NCBI GenBank assembly: GCA_016287075.1
Contig: JAEEVC010000028.1
Location: 1 to 35,155 of the forward strand
Source: Bacteroidales bacterium
GTDB lineage: Bacteria; Bacteroidota; Bacteroidia; Bacteroidales; UBA932
Length of the DNA: 35,155 bases
Direction of reading: 5' to 3'
The position numbers and the translations under genes were made by a program. Each line of letters starts with the position of its first letter. Position 1 is the first letter of the stretch. This document shows positions 6,708 to 15,880 of this stretch, piece after piece. The notes beneath the pieces were generated by a model. That model was given only the letters and a program-made list of their open reading frames with translations, did not search any database and had not been told where the DNA came from.

Positions 6708-9700
6708 TCGTTCAGAAGGGGGACGGCATTCCCGAGGGAATCGATCTGCAGGATGATTTTCTCTTCCTCCTCGCTTGTCCGCCGTTTCCGGTTGAAGGGA
6801 TCCTGGAGGAACTCCTTGAAGGTGTTGAATTCCCGCTGCCAGGAGATACCGCCTCCATGGCGCTGGCTGTTGTCGAGGAAGGCCGTATACTGGTCGGCGG
6901 AGTGGGAGAACAGGTTGAGCCGGAGCGTTCCGGGCCGGTTGAGCTTGATATCGACGTCGAGGTCACCGACCACTTCCTGGCCCGTGCCCGAGGTGGAATA
7001 CTCGCGGTTCCCGATGGTTCCGTTGACGATGACCCGGTTGTTGAACAGCTGGGTCGAAAGGGCGAGGTCGAACAGGTCGGTCTCCCGGTCGGTCGTTTGG
7101 TAGTTCAGCCCGAGGTCGAGCGGGATGTCCAGTTTCTCGAAGATACTGTTGAGCTGGGTCGCCATGATGTTCGAGACATTGCTGTAGAGCATGCTGGAAT
7201 TGTTGACGATCCCGGACTCTTCCGCCGGCAGGAAACTGCCCGTAATCAGCAGGTAAAGGAACTGTTTCTGCTTCTTGTCGTCGGTGCTCAGGGCGCTGTC
7301 GATGTAGCCCTGGGCGGCCGGATCCAGGTTCGGGACGTCGATCGAGACGTCGATGCGCGGGTTCCGGAGCTTGTCGAAGATATGGATGCCGCATTCGACG
7401 TTGCGGCGGACGTCCATCTCGCTGATGAGGTTCGACAGCGAGGTCTTGACCGTATAGAGGGCGTTGATGTCCAGGTCGGAGTCCATGATGTCGCCGCCGA
7501 AGCGGATGGAACTGCCGTCCCGGATGGCGAAGTCGCGGTTGACGATGTTCATCACCGAGAGCTTGTAGTTGCCCGAAGTGAGGGTGTAGTCGCCGTTGAT
7601 CGTGAACAGGCCGCTGCTGGTGCGGGTCTCGATCTCGATGGTCCCCGATCCCTGGCCCGTCAGCATGTGCCCCGAGTCCTTGTCGATCTCGATGAAGGCG
7701 GTCACGCCCGGGGTGGCCGCGATCCGGAGCTTGACGCCCAGGTCGGAGGCTTTTCCGCGCTTGACCTCGCCGCGGCTCATCATGGCCTCGTACGGATCCA
7801 CATACACTTCCCGGACCGGCTCCGTGAAGGTCAGCAGGTCCATGGACTTGCTGCCGGCCGCGGCGCCGAGCGGGAGGTGGAATTCGCCGGTACGCGCCGT
7901 CCGGGCGTCCACGTCGATGAGGATGTCGTCGAACGGGCCCTTGACGAGGACCCTGCCGGTGCCGTATACATTGCCGTAGAAGGTCGGGTTCTGCCGGGCC
8001 GTGAGGTCAAGGGCGTGCATGTCGCGGATATCCGCGCGGATATCAAGGGTCATGTCCTTGAAATGGTCATGGCGGATGCCGCCGGAGAGCGTCCCCTCCC
8101 CGGATTCCCCGTCGGAAAGGGCCATGTCCTTGAAAATGATTCCTTTCGAATGGAAGTCCACCGGCCCGTTGACGCGGTAGGCGACGTTGGTGAAGTCGAT
8201 GCGGAGGAGGCCGTCCCGGACGGCAAGCCCCTCGCTCGTGATCTCCGGTCGGTTGAGCGGGCCTTCGACGCGGACCTTACCGTCGATCCGGCCGTCCACC
8301 TCGCTGAAGACCGTTTTCAGGAGCGGGGCCGCATAGGCGGCGTTCAGCCCGTCCATGCTGGCCAGCACGTTGATGGTCCGGTCGGAGGGCTTCAGCGTCC
8401 CGCGCACGTTCAGGTTGTGCTTGCCGTCCAGTTCGTTGCGCAGGACCATGTCGAAGGCTTTCTTCTCGTCGTTCCAGCGGCTGGCGGCGCGGAGGAGGCC
8501 GACCGGCTGGGAGGCGATGTAGGTGGAGTCGCAGGCCAGGTTGGCCAGGAGGCCCATCTGGGGCTTGGTCGGGGAAATCAGTCGGGCTTTGCCGCTCGCC
8601 TTGCCCTGGAGGTCGAGCCCGAGGCCCGTCAGGTGGTTGAGGAGCGAGATGTCCAGTTTTTCGATGTTGATGTCGAGGGTGTCCTTGCGGTTCGGGGACA
8701 GGCCGCCGTCCACGAGCAGCGTCTGGTCGTTGCACGCTGCACGGAACTGCTTGATATCGATGTCCTTGTTGCAAAGGAGGATGTCGTTGGACTGCAGGTT
8801 CCAGGTCTGTCCGTTGTACCGGATGGCGGAAGGCTGCGCCTGGGCCCGGAGGGCGAGGGCGCCGCCCGGGGTCCGGTACAGGTCGCCGCCGGCGAAGACT
8901 TCGCCGTTGTTGTCCGCGTCGTTGCGGAAGGTGTAGCCGACGCCGATATGGTTGTTCTGCGCATGGACGGAGCCGCTGTTGTTCTTCATCGAGATGCCGC
9001 CGACCTTGATCTCGGAGCAGGTGAACCGCCCGTCGAGGCCTTCGCCGCGGTTGTCGAATTTCAAGAGGACATCCTTGAGGTACTTGTCCTCCATGGCGAG
9101 CCGCCGCGAGCGGACCTGGCCTTCCAGCAGGCCGTCTTCCGCGATGGCGAGGCTCAGGCGCGTACTGTCGGCGATATACACGCCCGGAGCGATGAAGGAG
9201 AGCAGGTCACGCGTGTCGTGGAAATTGAAATCCAGGCGGTAGGGGACCGGCGACCGTTTGGGGTTGGCGGCCTTGCCCAGGGCCGGAAGTTCTTTCCGGA
9301 CAGTCAGTTCCTGAATGTCCTCCACCATGGCGAGGATGGGCTTCGAGCCGATGTAGGTCCCGTCGGCGAACTTCGAGGAGAACTGGATCCGGTTGACGTT
9401 GTCGTTGGAGTGGGCCTGGATGGAGGCGTTGCCGATGTTGTGCCGTCCGTTCGCATCCTCGAGGATGATGTCGGCCACGCTGACGTCGCCGATCAGGTCC
9501 TTGTGGCGGATATACATGAAATTGGCGTTCGTCCGGAAGGAGACCTTCGACTTGCCCCGCTTGTCGATATTCAGGGCATGCAGGTCGGCATAGCCGAGGT
9601 TGGCGTAGAACTGGTAGGCCGCGTTCTCCGTCGTCGAGGAGAGGTTGAAGAGGCCCTGGAAGATGAAATTGAGGTTCGGGTCGTCGCAGACGATGCGCCC

Positions 9701-11239
9701 GTCGAAGGCTTCGTGGGAATAGGTGCCCGTGGCCAGGATGTTCGAATAGTCGTAGCCGAGGGCGCCGAGCCGGTCGATCCGGACCGAGTCGATCCTCACT
9801 TCCGGGCCGCCGGCGGCGAGCCTGGCCTCGAGACCGGCGTCCAGGGTGATGGCGCCGAGGGCGTCGTTGCCGATGATCCTGCCCGCCTGGAGGTCTTTGG
9901 TCTTGATGTTTCCCCCGAGGAGGAGGGCGCGTTTCGGGTCGATGAGGTTGCGGATGTCGAGGTCGGCCTGGACGCTGCCGAGCCGGGCGGAGCCGAGGGT
10001 TCCCTTCACGGCGAGCCGGTTGAGCGGTCCGTGCCCGGTCCCGGTGAAGCTCAGGGTCTCGCCTTTGGCGAACTTGCCGAGGTCCAGTTTCGCCTTCGGC
10101 GCCCATTCCCCGACGAAGCGGCCCAGTCCGTCGGTGGTGAAGCGCAGGTCGGCCACCTTGAAATCCGTGATCATCCCGTAGGCGTCCGGAAGACCGGTGA
10201 CCCGTCCGCTGATGCGGCCGGAGACGTTGCTCCTCAGGTCGCGGAAGGCGATGTCCTTGACGGCCAGGTCATCCACGCGCCCGTCCACCTTGCCGGTGAG
10301 TTCCGCGCGGAAGGTATTGTCTTTCAAGGCGGGAGCGAAGTAGGCGATGGTCTGCATGTCGAGGACGGACCGGGCGATGTCGCCCTGGAGGCGGACGCCG
10401 TGGAGGAAGTCGTTGAAGGCTTCCTGGTCCCGGTAGGTCATCTTGAACTCCGGCATGTACAGCGCCGAGCGCCCGTCGTCGATCCGGAGGTTCCGGATGC
10501 GGGACATGCCGCAGCCGACGCGCGTCTCCCCGGAGAGGGTGGCCGCGAAGCCGCTCTTCTCCCGGATGGTGACCTCATCCGCGGTCCCCGACATGATGAG
10601 GTGGGAGAACTTCATCTTCCGCCCGCGGATCAGTCCTTTGATTTCCAGGTTGTTCCAGTCGATGGCATCGGAGGGGACCTGGCGCTTTTCCCGCTCGAAG
10701 CGTTCGTCCATGGGGAAGTTGAACATCCGGAAAGTGAAGTCCTTCACCGTGAAGCGGTCGATGTCGAAGACGTCGCCGCGGTCTTCCGGCACTTCCTTGT
10801 CGTCGGAGAGACGGAAGATGCGCTGGAGGTTGGTGGTGGTCTTCTCCCCGTCTCCCGGCTCGATGGCCAGGTTCATCACGAATCCGTCCACTTCCGCCCG
10901 GTTGAAATGCAGCCCCTGCTTCTGGAAGAGGCTCTTCAGGGAAAAGGTCGCCGCGATGCGGTCCGCGCGGGCGAAAGTATCCACCACGGCCTGCTGCGGG
11001 CGGCCCGTGTAGGGGGAATCATCGAGGATGACGACGTTTTTCAGGACCAGGGCATCGAAGGGATTCAGGCGCACCTCGTCGAAGGTGAAGTGCCCGCCGA
11101 GCTGCTTTTCAATCTTGGCGACGGCTTTCTTGCCGATCCAGGTCTGGACTTTGGGAGACTGGACGGCGACACCCGCGGCGAGCAGCGTCACGAGCAGCGT
11201 GGAGAAGAAAGCTCCGGTTATGGTCAGCACCTTGTTCAT
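6704..11239 (-). CDS. tamB: TamB-family translocation and assembly protein
   Basis: 1511 residues. An N-terminal membrane anchor (about residues 8-27) is followed by an AsmA-like start (WIGKKAVAKIEKQLGG..FDEVRLNPFDALVLKNVVI) and a long run of beta-rich repeats (for example LAVKGTLGS, LNVRGTL, FAGGDL), the usual repeated strands of TamB/AsmA proteins. The C-terminal DUF490 region includes ATPGVTAFIEIDKDSGHMLTGQGSG, TINGDYTLTSGNYKLS and a final LNLFSHSADQYTAFLD segment. These proteins are thought to form periplasmic bridges that carry phospholipid or assist outer-membrane protein assembly. No TamA/BamA partner is next to it. It is the first gene of the run tamB, RsmI-like, mtaB, hydrolase, driven by the promoter at 11281-11311. 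Function is by family, not by a catalytic motif. Confidence 0.93.
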   Translation of the reverse strand: MNKVLTITGAFFSTLLVTLLAAGVAVQSPKVQTWIGKKAVAKIEKQLGGHFTFDEVRLNPFDALVLKNVVILDDSPYTGRPQQAVVDTFARADRIAATFSLKSLFQKQGLHFNRAEVDGFVMNLAIEPGDGEKTTTNLQRIFRLSDDKEVPEDRGDVFDIDRFTVKDFTFRMFNFPMDERFEREKRQVPSDAIDWNNLEIKGLIRGRKMKFSHLIMSGTADEVTIREKSGFAATLSGETRVGCGMSRIRNLRIDDGRSALYMPEFKMTYRDQEAFNDFLHGVRLQGDIARSVLDMQTIAYFAPALKDNTFRAELTGKVDGRVDDLAVKDIAFRDLRSNVSGRISGRVTGLPDAYGMITDFKVADLRFTTDGLGRFVGEWAPKAKLDLGKFAKGETLSFTGTGHGPLNRLAVKGTLGSARLGSVQADLDIRNLIDPKRALLLGGNIKTKDLQAGRIIGNDALGAITLDAGLEARLAAGGPEVRIDSVRIDRLGALGYDYSNILATGTYSHEAFDGRIVCDDPNLNFIFQGLFNLSSTTENAAYQFYANLGYADLHALNIDKRGKSKVSFRTNANFMYIRHKDLIGDVSVADIILEDANGRHNIGNASIQAHSNDNVNRIQFSSKFADGTYIGSKPILAMVEDIQELTVRKELPALGKAANPKRSPVPYRLDFNFHDTRDLLSFIAPGVYIADSTRLSLAIAEDGLLEGQVRSRRLAMEDKYLKDVLLKFDNRGEGLDGRFTCSEIKVGGISMKNNSGSVHAQNNHIGVGYTFRNDADNNGEVFAGGDLYRTPGGALALRAQAQPSAIRYNGQTWNLQSNDILLCNKDIDIKQFRAACNDQTLLVDGGLSPNRKDTLDINIEKLDISLLNHLTGLGLDLQGKASGKARLISPTKPQMGLLANLACDSTYIASQPVGLLRAASRWNDEKKAFDMVLRNELDGKHNLNVRGTLKPSDRTINVLASMDGLNAAYAAPLLKTVFSEVDGRIDGKVRVEGPLNRPEITSEGLAVRDGLLRIDFTNVAYRVNGPVDFHSKGIIFKDMALSDGESGEGTLSGGIRHDHFKDMTLDIRADIRDMHALDLTARQNPTFYGNVYGTGRVLVKGPFDDILIDVDARTARTGEFHLPLGAAAGSKSMDLLTFTEPVREVYVDPYEAMMSRGEVKRGKASDLGVKLRIAATPGVTAFIEIDKDSGHMLTGQGSGTIEIETRTSSGLFTINGDYTLTSGNYKLSVMNIVNRDFAIRDGSSIRFGGDIMDSDLDINALYTVKTSLSNLISEMDVRRNVECGIHIFDKLRNPRIDVSIDVPNLDPAAQGYIDSALSTDDKKQKQFLYLLITGSFLPAEESGIVNNSSMLYSNVSNIMATQLNSIFEKLDIPLDLGLNYQTTDRETDLFDLALSTQLFNNRVIVNGTIGNREYSTSGTGQEVVGDLDVDIKLNRPGTLRLNLFSHSADQYTAFLDNSQRHGGGISWQREFNTFKEFLQDPFNRKRRTSEEEEKIILQIDSLGNAVPLLNE

Positions 11240-11280
11240 TCCGGGACCGGGTCCTCGAGGGGTATAATACGTCTAACCTA

Positions 11281-11311
11281 CAAAAATAGAAAATTTTTGT
11301 AAGTTTCCCAA
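11281..11311 (-). promoter_or_regulatory. Promoter of the tamB unit
   Basis: Minus strand TTG (11311-11309), 20-base spacer, TATTTTTG (11288-11281). The predicted start is near 11276, giving a leader of about 37 bases before the tamB ATG at 11239. Confidence 0.75.
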
Positions 11312-11327
11312 GGGAACGGGCCTGGAA

Positions 11328-12902
11328 TCAGTCGTGCGGGACCTTGTCAGCGCAGTTGATGCCGTCCAGGGCGGAGGAGACGATGCCGCCGGCGTAACCG
11401 GCGCCTTCCCCGCAGGGGTAGAGGCCGGGAACCTGGGCGTGCTGGAGCGTTTCCGGGTCGCGGGGGATGCGGACGGGGGAGGAGGTGCGGGACTCGACGC
11501 CGAGAAGGAGGGCGTCGTTGGTGTAGTAACCGTGCATCTGGCGGTCCACCTGCGGGAAGGCGCGGCGGAGGCGCATGGCGACGTGTTGCGGAAGGAGTTC
11601 ATGCAGCGGGGCGGAAACCGCGCCGGGATGGTAGGAGGTCTTCGGAAGCGTCTCGGAGACGATGCCCCGGCAGAAATCCTTCATCCGCTGGGCCGGTGCC
11701 TTCAGCGGGTGCGCATCCCGTACAGGCACGGACTGCGCCCACTCGTACATCTTCTTTTCGATGTCGTGCTGGAAATCCATCAGCGCGAACGGTCCGGCTC
11801 CGCGGTATTCCTCCGGTTCGTCGCCGGGCTCGATCTGCACGACGACGCCGGCATTGGCCCATTTCGAGCTGCGGGCCGCGTTGGACATCCCGTTGAGGAC
11901 GACCGTCCCGTCCTCGGTGGAGGAGGGAACGAGGATGCCGCCGGGGCACATGCAGAAGGAGAAGACGCCGCGTCCTTCGACCTGCTGGACGAAGGAATAC
12001 TCGGCCGTGGGCATGAATGGCTGGTACTTGCCGTGGTACCGGATCTGGTTGATGAGCCACTGCGGGTGCTCGACGCGGACGCCGAGGGCGAATCCCTTCG
12101 CTTCAATCGCCCAGCCCTTCCGGGCGAAGAGTTCGTAGATGTCGCGGGCGGAATGGCCGGCCGCCAGGATGACCGCGCCGGCCCGGTAGCTGGCTTCGCC
12201 GCCCGTAACCAAGTCGTCTGCAAGGACTTCGAAGGAGCCTTCGCCGCCACGGATGTCCTTGACGCGTGTGTCGAAATGGTATTCGCCGCCGTGGGCGACG
12301 ATGCAGTTCCGGATGTTCTCCACGACGGCCGGGAGCCGGTCGGTCCCGATGTGGGGATGGGCGTCGATGAGGATGTCCGGGTCGGCGCCGAACAGTACCA
12401 GCTGGTGCAGGACCTCCCGGATGTCGCCGCGCTTGGAGGAGCGCGTGAAGAGTTTCCCGTCGGAGAACGCCCCGGCACCGCCTTCGCCGTAGCAGTAGTT
12501 CGAATCCGGGTCGATGACGCCCGTGGTGGAGAGTTTCGCCATGTCGGCCTTGCGCCGGTGGACGTCCTTGCCGCGCTCCAGCACGACGGGCTTCCGCCCG
12601 TTCATCAGGAGCTTCAGCGCGGCGAACATCCCGGCCGGTCCGGCCCCGACGATGATGACCGGTTCGGCGTCGTGGACATCGCGGTAAGGCGCAAGCCGGT
12701 AGGGCTCGTAAACCTCGCCCTCCCGCCAGGCCTGGACGCGGTAGCGGTACACGATATCCTGGCGGGCATCCACGGAACGGCGCGCGATTTCCACGTGCCC
12801 GACCTTGTCCGGCCGGACGCCGAGCGCCTTGGCGGCGGCTTCACGCAGTTCGCTCTCCGTCAGTTCTTTCCCGATTTTCCGGACCAGTTCAAACTCTTTC
12901 AT
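11328..12902 (-). CDS. FAD-dependent oxidoreductase (COG2509-type dehydrogenase)
   Basis: 524 residues from the ATG at 12902; an upstream in-frame ATG at 12947 would start inside the intercistronic hairpin and is less likely. An N-terminal domain of about 80 residues precedes the dinucleotide-binding motif VIIVGAGPAGMFAALKLL (GxGxxG near 86-91), then VVLERGKDV. Conserved blocks include NYCYGEGGAGAFSDGKLFTRS, AVILAAGHSARDIYELF, FSFCMCPGGILVPSS and the C-terminal flavin-binding GLYPCGEGAGYAGGIVSSALDGI. These large flavoproteins are common in bacteria and chloroplasts but have no settled substrate. The gene lies downstream of tsaD on the same strand, with an 83-bp inverted-repeat structure in the 106-base gap, and has no consensus promoter of its own. 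Confidence 0.88.
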   Translation of the reverse strand: MKEFELVRKIGKELTESELREAAAKALGVRPDKVGHVEIARRSVDARQDIVYRYRVQAWREGEVYEPYRLAPYRDVHDAEPVIIVGAGPAGMFAALKLLMNGRKPVVLERGKDVHRRKADMAKLSTTGVIDPDSNYCYGEGGAGAFSDGKLFTRSSKRGDIREVLHQLVLFGADPDILIDAHPHIGTDRLPAVVENIRNCIVAHGGEYHFDTRVKDIRGGEGSFEVLADDLVTGGEASYRAGAVILAAGHSARDIYELFARKGWAIEAKGFALGVRVEHPQWLINQIRYHGKYQPFMPTAEYSFVQQVEGRGVFSFCMCPGGILVPSSTEDGTVVLNGMSNAARSSKWANAGVVVQIEPGDEPEEYRGAGPFALMDFQHDIEKKMYEWAQSVPVRDAHPLKAPAQRMKDFCRGIVSETLPKTSYHPGAVSAPLHELLPQHVAMRLRRAFPQVDRQMHGYYTNDALLLGVESRTSSPVRIPRDPETLQHAQVPGLYPCGEGAGYAGGIVSSALDGINCADKVPHD

Positions 12903-12918
12903 GGGGCTAAGGAATTGT

Positions 12919-13001
12919 GAAATAATCACCTGCATCACCGGTGGCATTTACCCGGACAGGGCTGCGAAGCAGCAGACACCGGTGATGCAGGTGATTATTT
13001 C
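12919..13001. repeat. 83-bp perfect hairpin between tsaD and the FAD oxidoreductase gene
   Basis: Positions 12919-12943 and 12977-13001 are a perfect 25-bp inverted repeat. The 33-base loop contains a smaller GCTGC-GAA-GCAGC hairpin (12961-12973). It starts 8 bases after the tsaD stop codon and ends 17 bases before the next ATG. There is no T-run on either side, so it is not a standard terminator. An mRNA-stabilising hairpin or a mobile palindromic element are both possible. Confidence 0.85.
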
Positions 13002-13008
13002 TGTTTCA

Positions 13009-14031
13009 CTAAAAATCTGCGATGCGGGAGACAGGGGCGACGTCGAGCGGGGTGCGCTCGCCGGCGCGGTAGCGGAACCAGCCGGCGATGGCGATCATCG
13101 CCGCGTTGTCCGTGGTAAACTTGAAGGCGGGCAGGTACGTGTGCCAGCGGCGTTTCTTCCCTTCGGCGACGAGCCGTTCGCGGAGTCCGCTGTTGGCGGA
13201 GACGCCGCCGCCGATGGTGATTTCGCGGATGCCCGTTTCCTTCGCCGCCCGGATGAGTTTCCCCATCAGGATATCGACGAGGGTCTTCTGGAAACTGGCG
13301 CAGAGGTCTTCCTTGTTCTTTTCCAGGAAGTCCGGGTCTTTCGCCAGCTCGTCGCGGACGAAATACAGCAGGGAGGTCTTGATGCCGCTGAAACTGTAGT
13401 CCAGGCCCGGGATCTGGGGCTTGGCGAAGTGGAAGCGGTCCGGGTCGCCGAGCTTGGCGAGGCGGTCGATGACCGGGCCGCCGGGGTAGCCGAGGCCCAT
13501 GAGCTTCGCGCATTTGTCGAAAGCCTCGCCCACGGCGTCGTCGATGGTCTGCCCGAGGATCTCGAATTCGAGCGGGCCGGAGACCTTGACAATCTGCGAG
13601 TTGCCGCCGGAAACGAGGAGGCAGAGGTAGGGGAATGCCGGCTCCTCCACGGGCTTGCCCTCCTCGCGGACGAAGTTGGCGAGGATGTGGCCCTGGAGGT
13701 GGTTGACCATGATCATCGGGATGTCCAGCGAGAGCGAGAGCGCCTTCGCGAAGGAGGTCCCGACCAGCAGCGACCCGAGGAGGCCGGGGCCGCGGGTGAA
13801 GGCGATGGCCGACAGGTCCTGCGCCGTGATGCCGGCCTTGTCGAGCGCCTGGCTCACGACCGGGACGATATTCTGTTCATGGGCCCGCGACGCCAGTTCC
13901 GGGACCACGCCGCCGAAGTCCTTGTGGACCTGCTGGCTGGCGATGACGTTCGACAGGAGCACCCCGTCGCGGAGGACCGCCGCGGAAGTGTCGTCGCAGG
14001 AGGATTCGATGCCGAGGATGTAATCAGCCAT
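13009..14031 (-). CDS. tsaD: tRNA threonylcarbamoyladenosine synthase subunit TsaD
   Basis: 340 residues, the normal family length. The sequence opens with ILGIESSCDDTSAAVL, followed by GGVVPELASRAHEQNI, the ATP-binding AFTRGPGLLGSLLVG, the metal-binding MVNHLQGHILA (His111 and His115) and the late NSGLRERL and TDNAAMIA motifs of the ASKHA fold. With TsaB, TsaC and TsaE it transfers threonylcarbamoyl to A37 of ANN-decoding tRNAs; the product is a substrate of MtaB, encoded about 8 kb away on the same strand. It starts 3 bases after the preceding FucI-like stop codon, so the two are cotranscribed. None of the partner genes is in the window. Confidence 0.97.
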   Translation of the reverse strand: MADYILGIESSCDDTSAAVLRDGVLLSNVIASQQVHKDFGGVVPELASRAHEQNIVPVVSQALDKAGITAQDLSAIAFTRGPGLLGSLLVGTSFAKALSLSLDIPMIMVNHLQGHILANFVREEGKPVEEPAFPYLCLLVSGGNSQIVKVSGPLEFEILGQTIDDAVGEAFDKCAKLMGLGYPGGPVIDRLAKLGDPDRFHFAKPQIPGLDYSFSGIKTSLLYFVRDELAKDPDFLEKNKEDLCASFQKTLVDILMGKLIRAAKETGIREITIGGGVSANSGLRERLVAEGKKRRWHTYLPAFKFTTDNAAMIAIAGWFRYRAGERTPLDVAPVSRIADF

Positions 14032-14034
14032 GCG

Positions 14035-15234
14035 CTAACGGAGGATTTCTTCGAGGACGGCCTTGTGGCGGCCCGGAATGATAATATGGTGGTTCCCAAT
14101 CGGTTCTATCAGGAAATAGCGAGCATCGGCCGGTTCGAGCCGCAGGAGGACCTGGGTCCGGCAGAGGTCGGGCTCCGCCTGGTTGCCGGTCAGGATCCCT
14201 TCCGCGACGAAGTGTCGGGACAGGTCGCCGGAGACCTTGAACACCGTGACGGGACCGACTTCGAAGCGGCCCCGGATCCCGACGCCGATCCCCGACTCGA
14301 AGTGGGTGTCGTAGTCGTAGGAAGAGACGATGTCGAGGGGGACGGTGCAGTGGGCGAAGAGCATCTCGCCGGTTTCCGGGTCGATGCGCGAGGGGTTGGC
14401 CTGGAAGCCGGAGACGCCGGTCGCCGCGCGGGCGATGGTCATCGAGAGCAGGGCGGGGACATCGCCTTCGCAGCCGGCGGGGATGCCCTGGGCATTGAGC
14501 CGGGCCAAGGCGAGGCAACCTGTATTGCCGACGGAAGTGAGGAGGTCGAAGCACCTGAGCGTCAGTCCGTTGAGATTGTGCTCCATAACGATGCTCTTGA
14601 GCGCTTCGTGGATCTCCACGGCGCCAGGGAACGCTTTTTTGACCTCCTCGGACATGGGTTTGTCCGGCAAGGACTCTTCGCCGGAGGCATTCCGGATGGC
14701 TTCCAGGAGTTCTTCCATCGGGATGTCCTCGAGCCAGATGCCGAGACGCTCATAGACCTGCCTGTAGTCGGCGTCGCTGGCGATCAGCCAGTCGGAGGGT
14801 TTCCCGATGACCCCGAGGCGGGTTCCGCGGAGTTTTTCACGCGCCTCGGCAACCCGGGCGAGTTCTGCGATCCGGCGCCGGACGGTGGCCGTGGCGCCGT
14901 GGATGATCTCGCCCTCCAGGCCCTGCTGCCGCAGATAGGAAAGGATTTCCATCGAGGCGGCGAGGGAGTTGCTTTTGCCGGAGGTCAGCAGGTGGAAGCG
15001 GCGGACGCCGCGCGCCGTCAGTTTGGGCAGGAGCGGCTTGAAAATGCCCTCCGTGCCGCCTGTGCGCACGAAAATGAGGTCCAGCGCCCCGGATCCGAAA
15101 CCGGAAAAATCGCTGCCGGGGAAGTCGTAGCCCCCGTCGGGGAAAATGTCGGCGAGGAAGCCGTCGGTGATGCGGGCGACGGACGCTTCGTCATGCAGCG
15201 CCGAGGTCAGGGTATAGATCGCGATCGTGTTCAT
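14035..15234 (-). CDS. FucI/AraA-like isomerase family protein (COG2407 type)
   Basis: 399 residues with no signal peptide, so cytoplasmic. The N-terminal half is Rossmann-like (LDLIFVRTGGTEGIF, HLLTSGKSNSLAASMEILSYL), and the C-terminal half has the pattern of L-fucose/L-arabinose isomerase relatives: SVGNTGCLALARLNAQGIPAGCEGDVPALLSM, then GFQANPSRIDPETGEMLFAHCTVP and DYDTHFESGIGVGIRGRFE. In true isomerases the Glu, Asp and His of equivalent segments bind a metal; here Glu and Asp of CEGD and the His of AHCT are candidates. The protein is shorter than FucI (about 590), so the substrate is not known. The start is only 18 bases past the 3' end of the SRP RNA, and no separate promoter is visible. 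It is followed directly by tsaD. Confidence 0.75.
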   Translation of the reverse strand: MNTIAIYTLTSALHDEASVARITDGFLADIFPDGGYDFPGSDFSGFGSGALDLIFVRTGGTEGIFKPLLPKLTARGVRRFHLLTSGKSNSLAASMEILSYLRQQGLEGEIIHGATATVRRRIAELARVAEAREKLRGTRLGVIGKPSDWLIASDADYRQVYERLGIWLEDIPMEELLEAIRNASGEESLPDKPMSEEVKKAFPGAVEIHEALKSIVMEHNLNGLTLRCFDLLTSVGNTGCLALARLNAQGIPAGCEGDVPALLSMTIARAATGVSGFQANPSRIDPETGEMLFAHCTVPLDIVSSYDYDTHFESGIGVGIRGRFEVGPVTVFKVSGDLSRHFVAEGILTGNQAEPDLCRTQVLLRLEPADARYFLIEPIGNHHIIIPGRHKAVLEEILR

Positions 15235-15252
15235 ACGGAATCATAAAAAAAA

Positions 15253-15349
15253 GGGAAAGCTCCTTACATCGCACCGCTACGACCTCCTACCCTTGCTGCC
15301 TTCCGGCCCTGGGGGAATTCAGAGGGAGCTGGTCGTGTAAGACTTTCCC
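15253..15349 (-). ncRNA. ffs: Signal recognition particle RNA (4.5S type)
   Basis: The minus strand folds as one long hairpin: the 5' GGGAAAG (from 15349) pairs with the 3' CTTTCCC (to 15253). The apical part has the invariant SRP domain IV sequence, CCAGGGCCGGAAGGCAGCAA, with the GGAA tetraloop and the asymmetric loop bases that bind Ffh. It is about 97 nucleotides, a small bacterial type without an Alu domain. Eight T residues (15252-15245 on the minus strand) follow the last stem and form the terminator. Its job is targeting of membrane and secreted proteins with Ffh and FtsY. Confidence 0.95.
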
Positions 15350-15353
15350 GTTG

Positions 15354-15384
15354 CAAAGGTAGTCAATTTTTCGTGACTCCCAAA
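15354..15384 (-). promoter_or_regulatory. Promoter of the SRP RNA gene
   Basis: Minus strand TTTG (15384-15381), 19 bases, TACCTTTG (15361-15354). The RNA's first G at 15349 is the fifth base after the box. This fixes the box-to-start distance used for the other promoters here. The promoter abuts the cdd stop codon. Confidence 0.85.
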
Positions 15385-15386
15385 AC

Positions 15387-15869
15387 TTATTCCGCTTTCA
15401 GGCTGTCGAAAATGAAGGGAAGCAGGTCGTCCACGCAGCCGAATTTCCGGATTTTTTTCGAGCCGATGAGGATGATCCTGAGCGGCCGGCCGCCCTTTTT
15501 CTGGTATTCGGCCATCACCTGGCGGCAGCTGCCGCAGGGGGAGGCGGGATACTCGCACATCACGCCGTGGTCCCTGGCGACGATGGCGAGGGTGTCGAAG
15601 GCGAGGTCGGGGTAATTGGCCCCGGCGGCGAACATCGCCGTGCGCTCGGCGCAGAGGCCGGACGGGTAGGCGACATTCTCCTGGTTGGCGCCCCGGACGA
15701 CGGTGCCGTCCTCCAGGCGGAGGGCTGCCCCGACGCTGAAGTGCGAATAGGGGCTGTAGGATCCTTTCTCGGCCTCGATGGCTTCCGCCACGAGCGCCTG
15801 GTCGGCGGGTTCCATCTCCCCGGCGGATGCATATTCGATGTAATCGATGGACAGGTGTTTCTTGGTCAT
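15387..15869 (-). CDS. cdd: Cytidine deaminase
   Basis: 160 residues. The zinc-binding motifs of the cytidine deaminase fold are intact: CAERTAMF (Cys73, catalytic Glu75) and PCGSCRQVM (Cys112, Cys115). SPYSHFSVGAALRLEDGTVVRGANQENVAYPSGL is the substrate-binding region. It deaminates cytidine and deoxycytidine to uridine forms in pyrimidine salvage. The size fits the homotetrameric class. The gene is divergent from mnmA with a 53-base gap containing a 17-bp palindrome. The SRP RNA promoter begins right after its stop codon. Confidence 0.95.
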   Translation of the reverse strand: MTKKHLSIDYIEYASAGEMEPADQALVAEAIEAEKGSYSPYSHFSVGAALRLEDGTVVRGANQENVAYPSGLCAERTAMFAAGANYPDLAFDTLAIVARDHGVMCEYPASPCGSCRQVMAEYQKKGGRPLRIILIGSKKIRKFGCVDDLLPFIFDSLKAE

Positions 15870-15880
15870 AGCAGTGCAAT

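Noticed and set aside
6857..11302. 1481-residue open frame on the plus strand opposite tamB
   Set aside because: Antisense shadow of a GC-rich gene; composition is Val, Gly, Asp, Glu and Arg without family motifs, while the minus strand carries clear TamB features.
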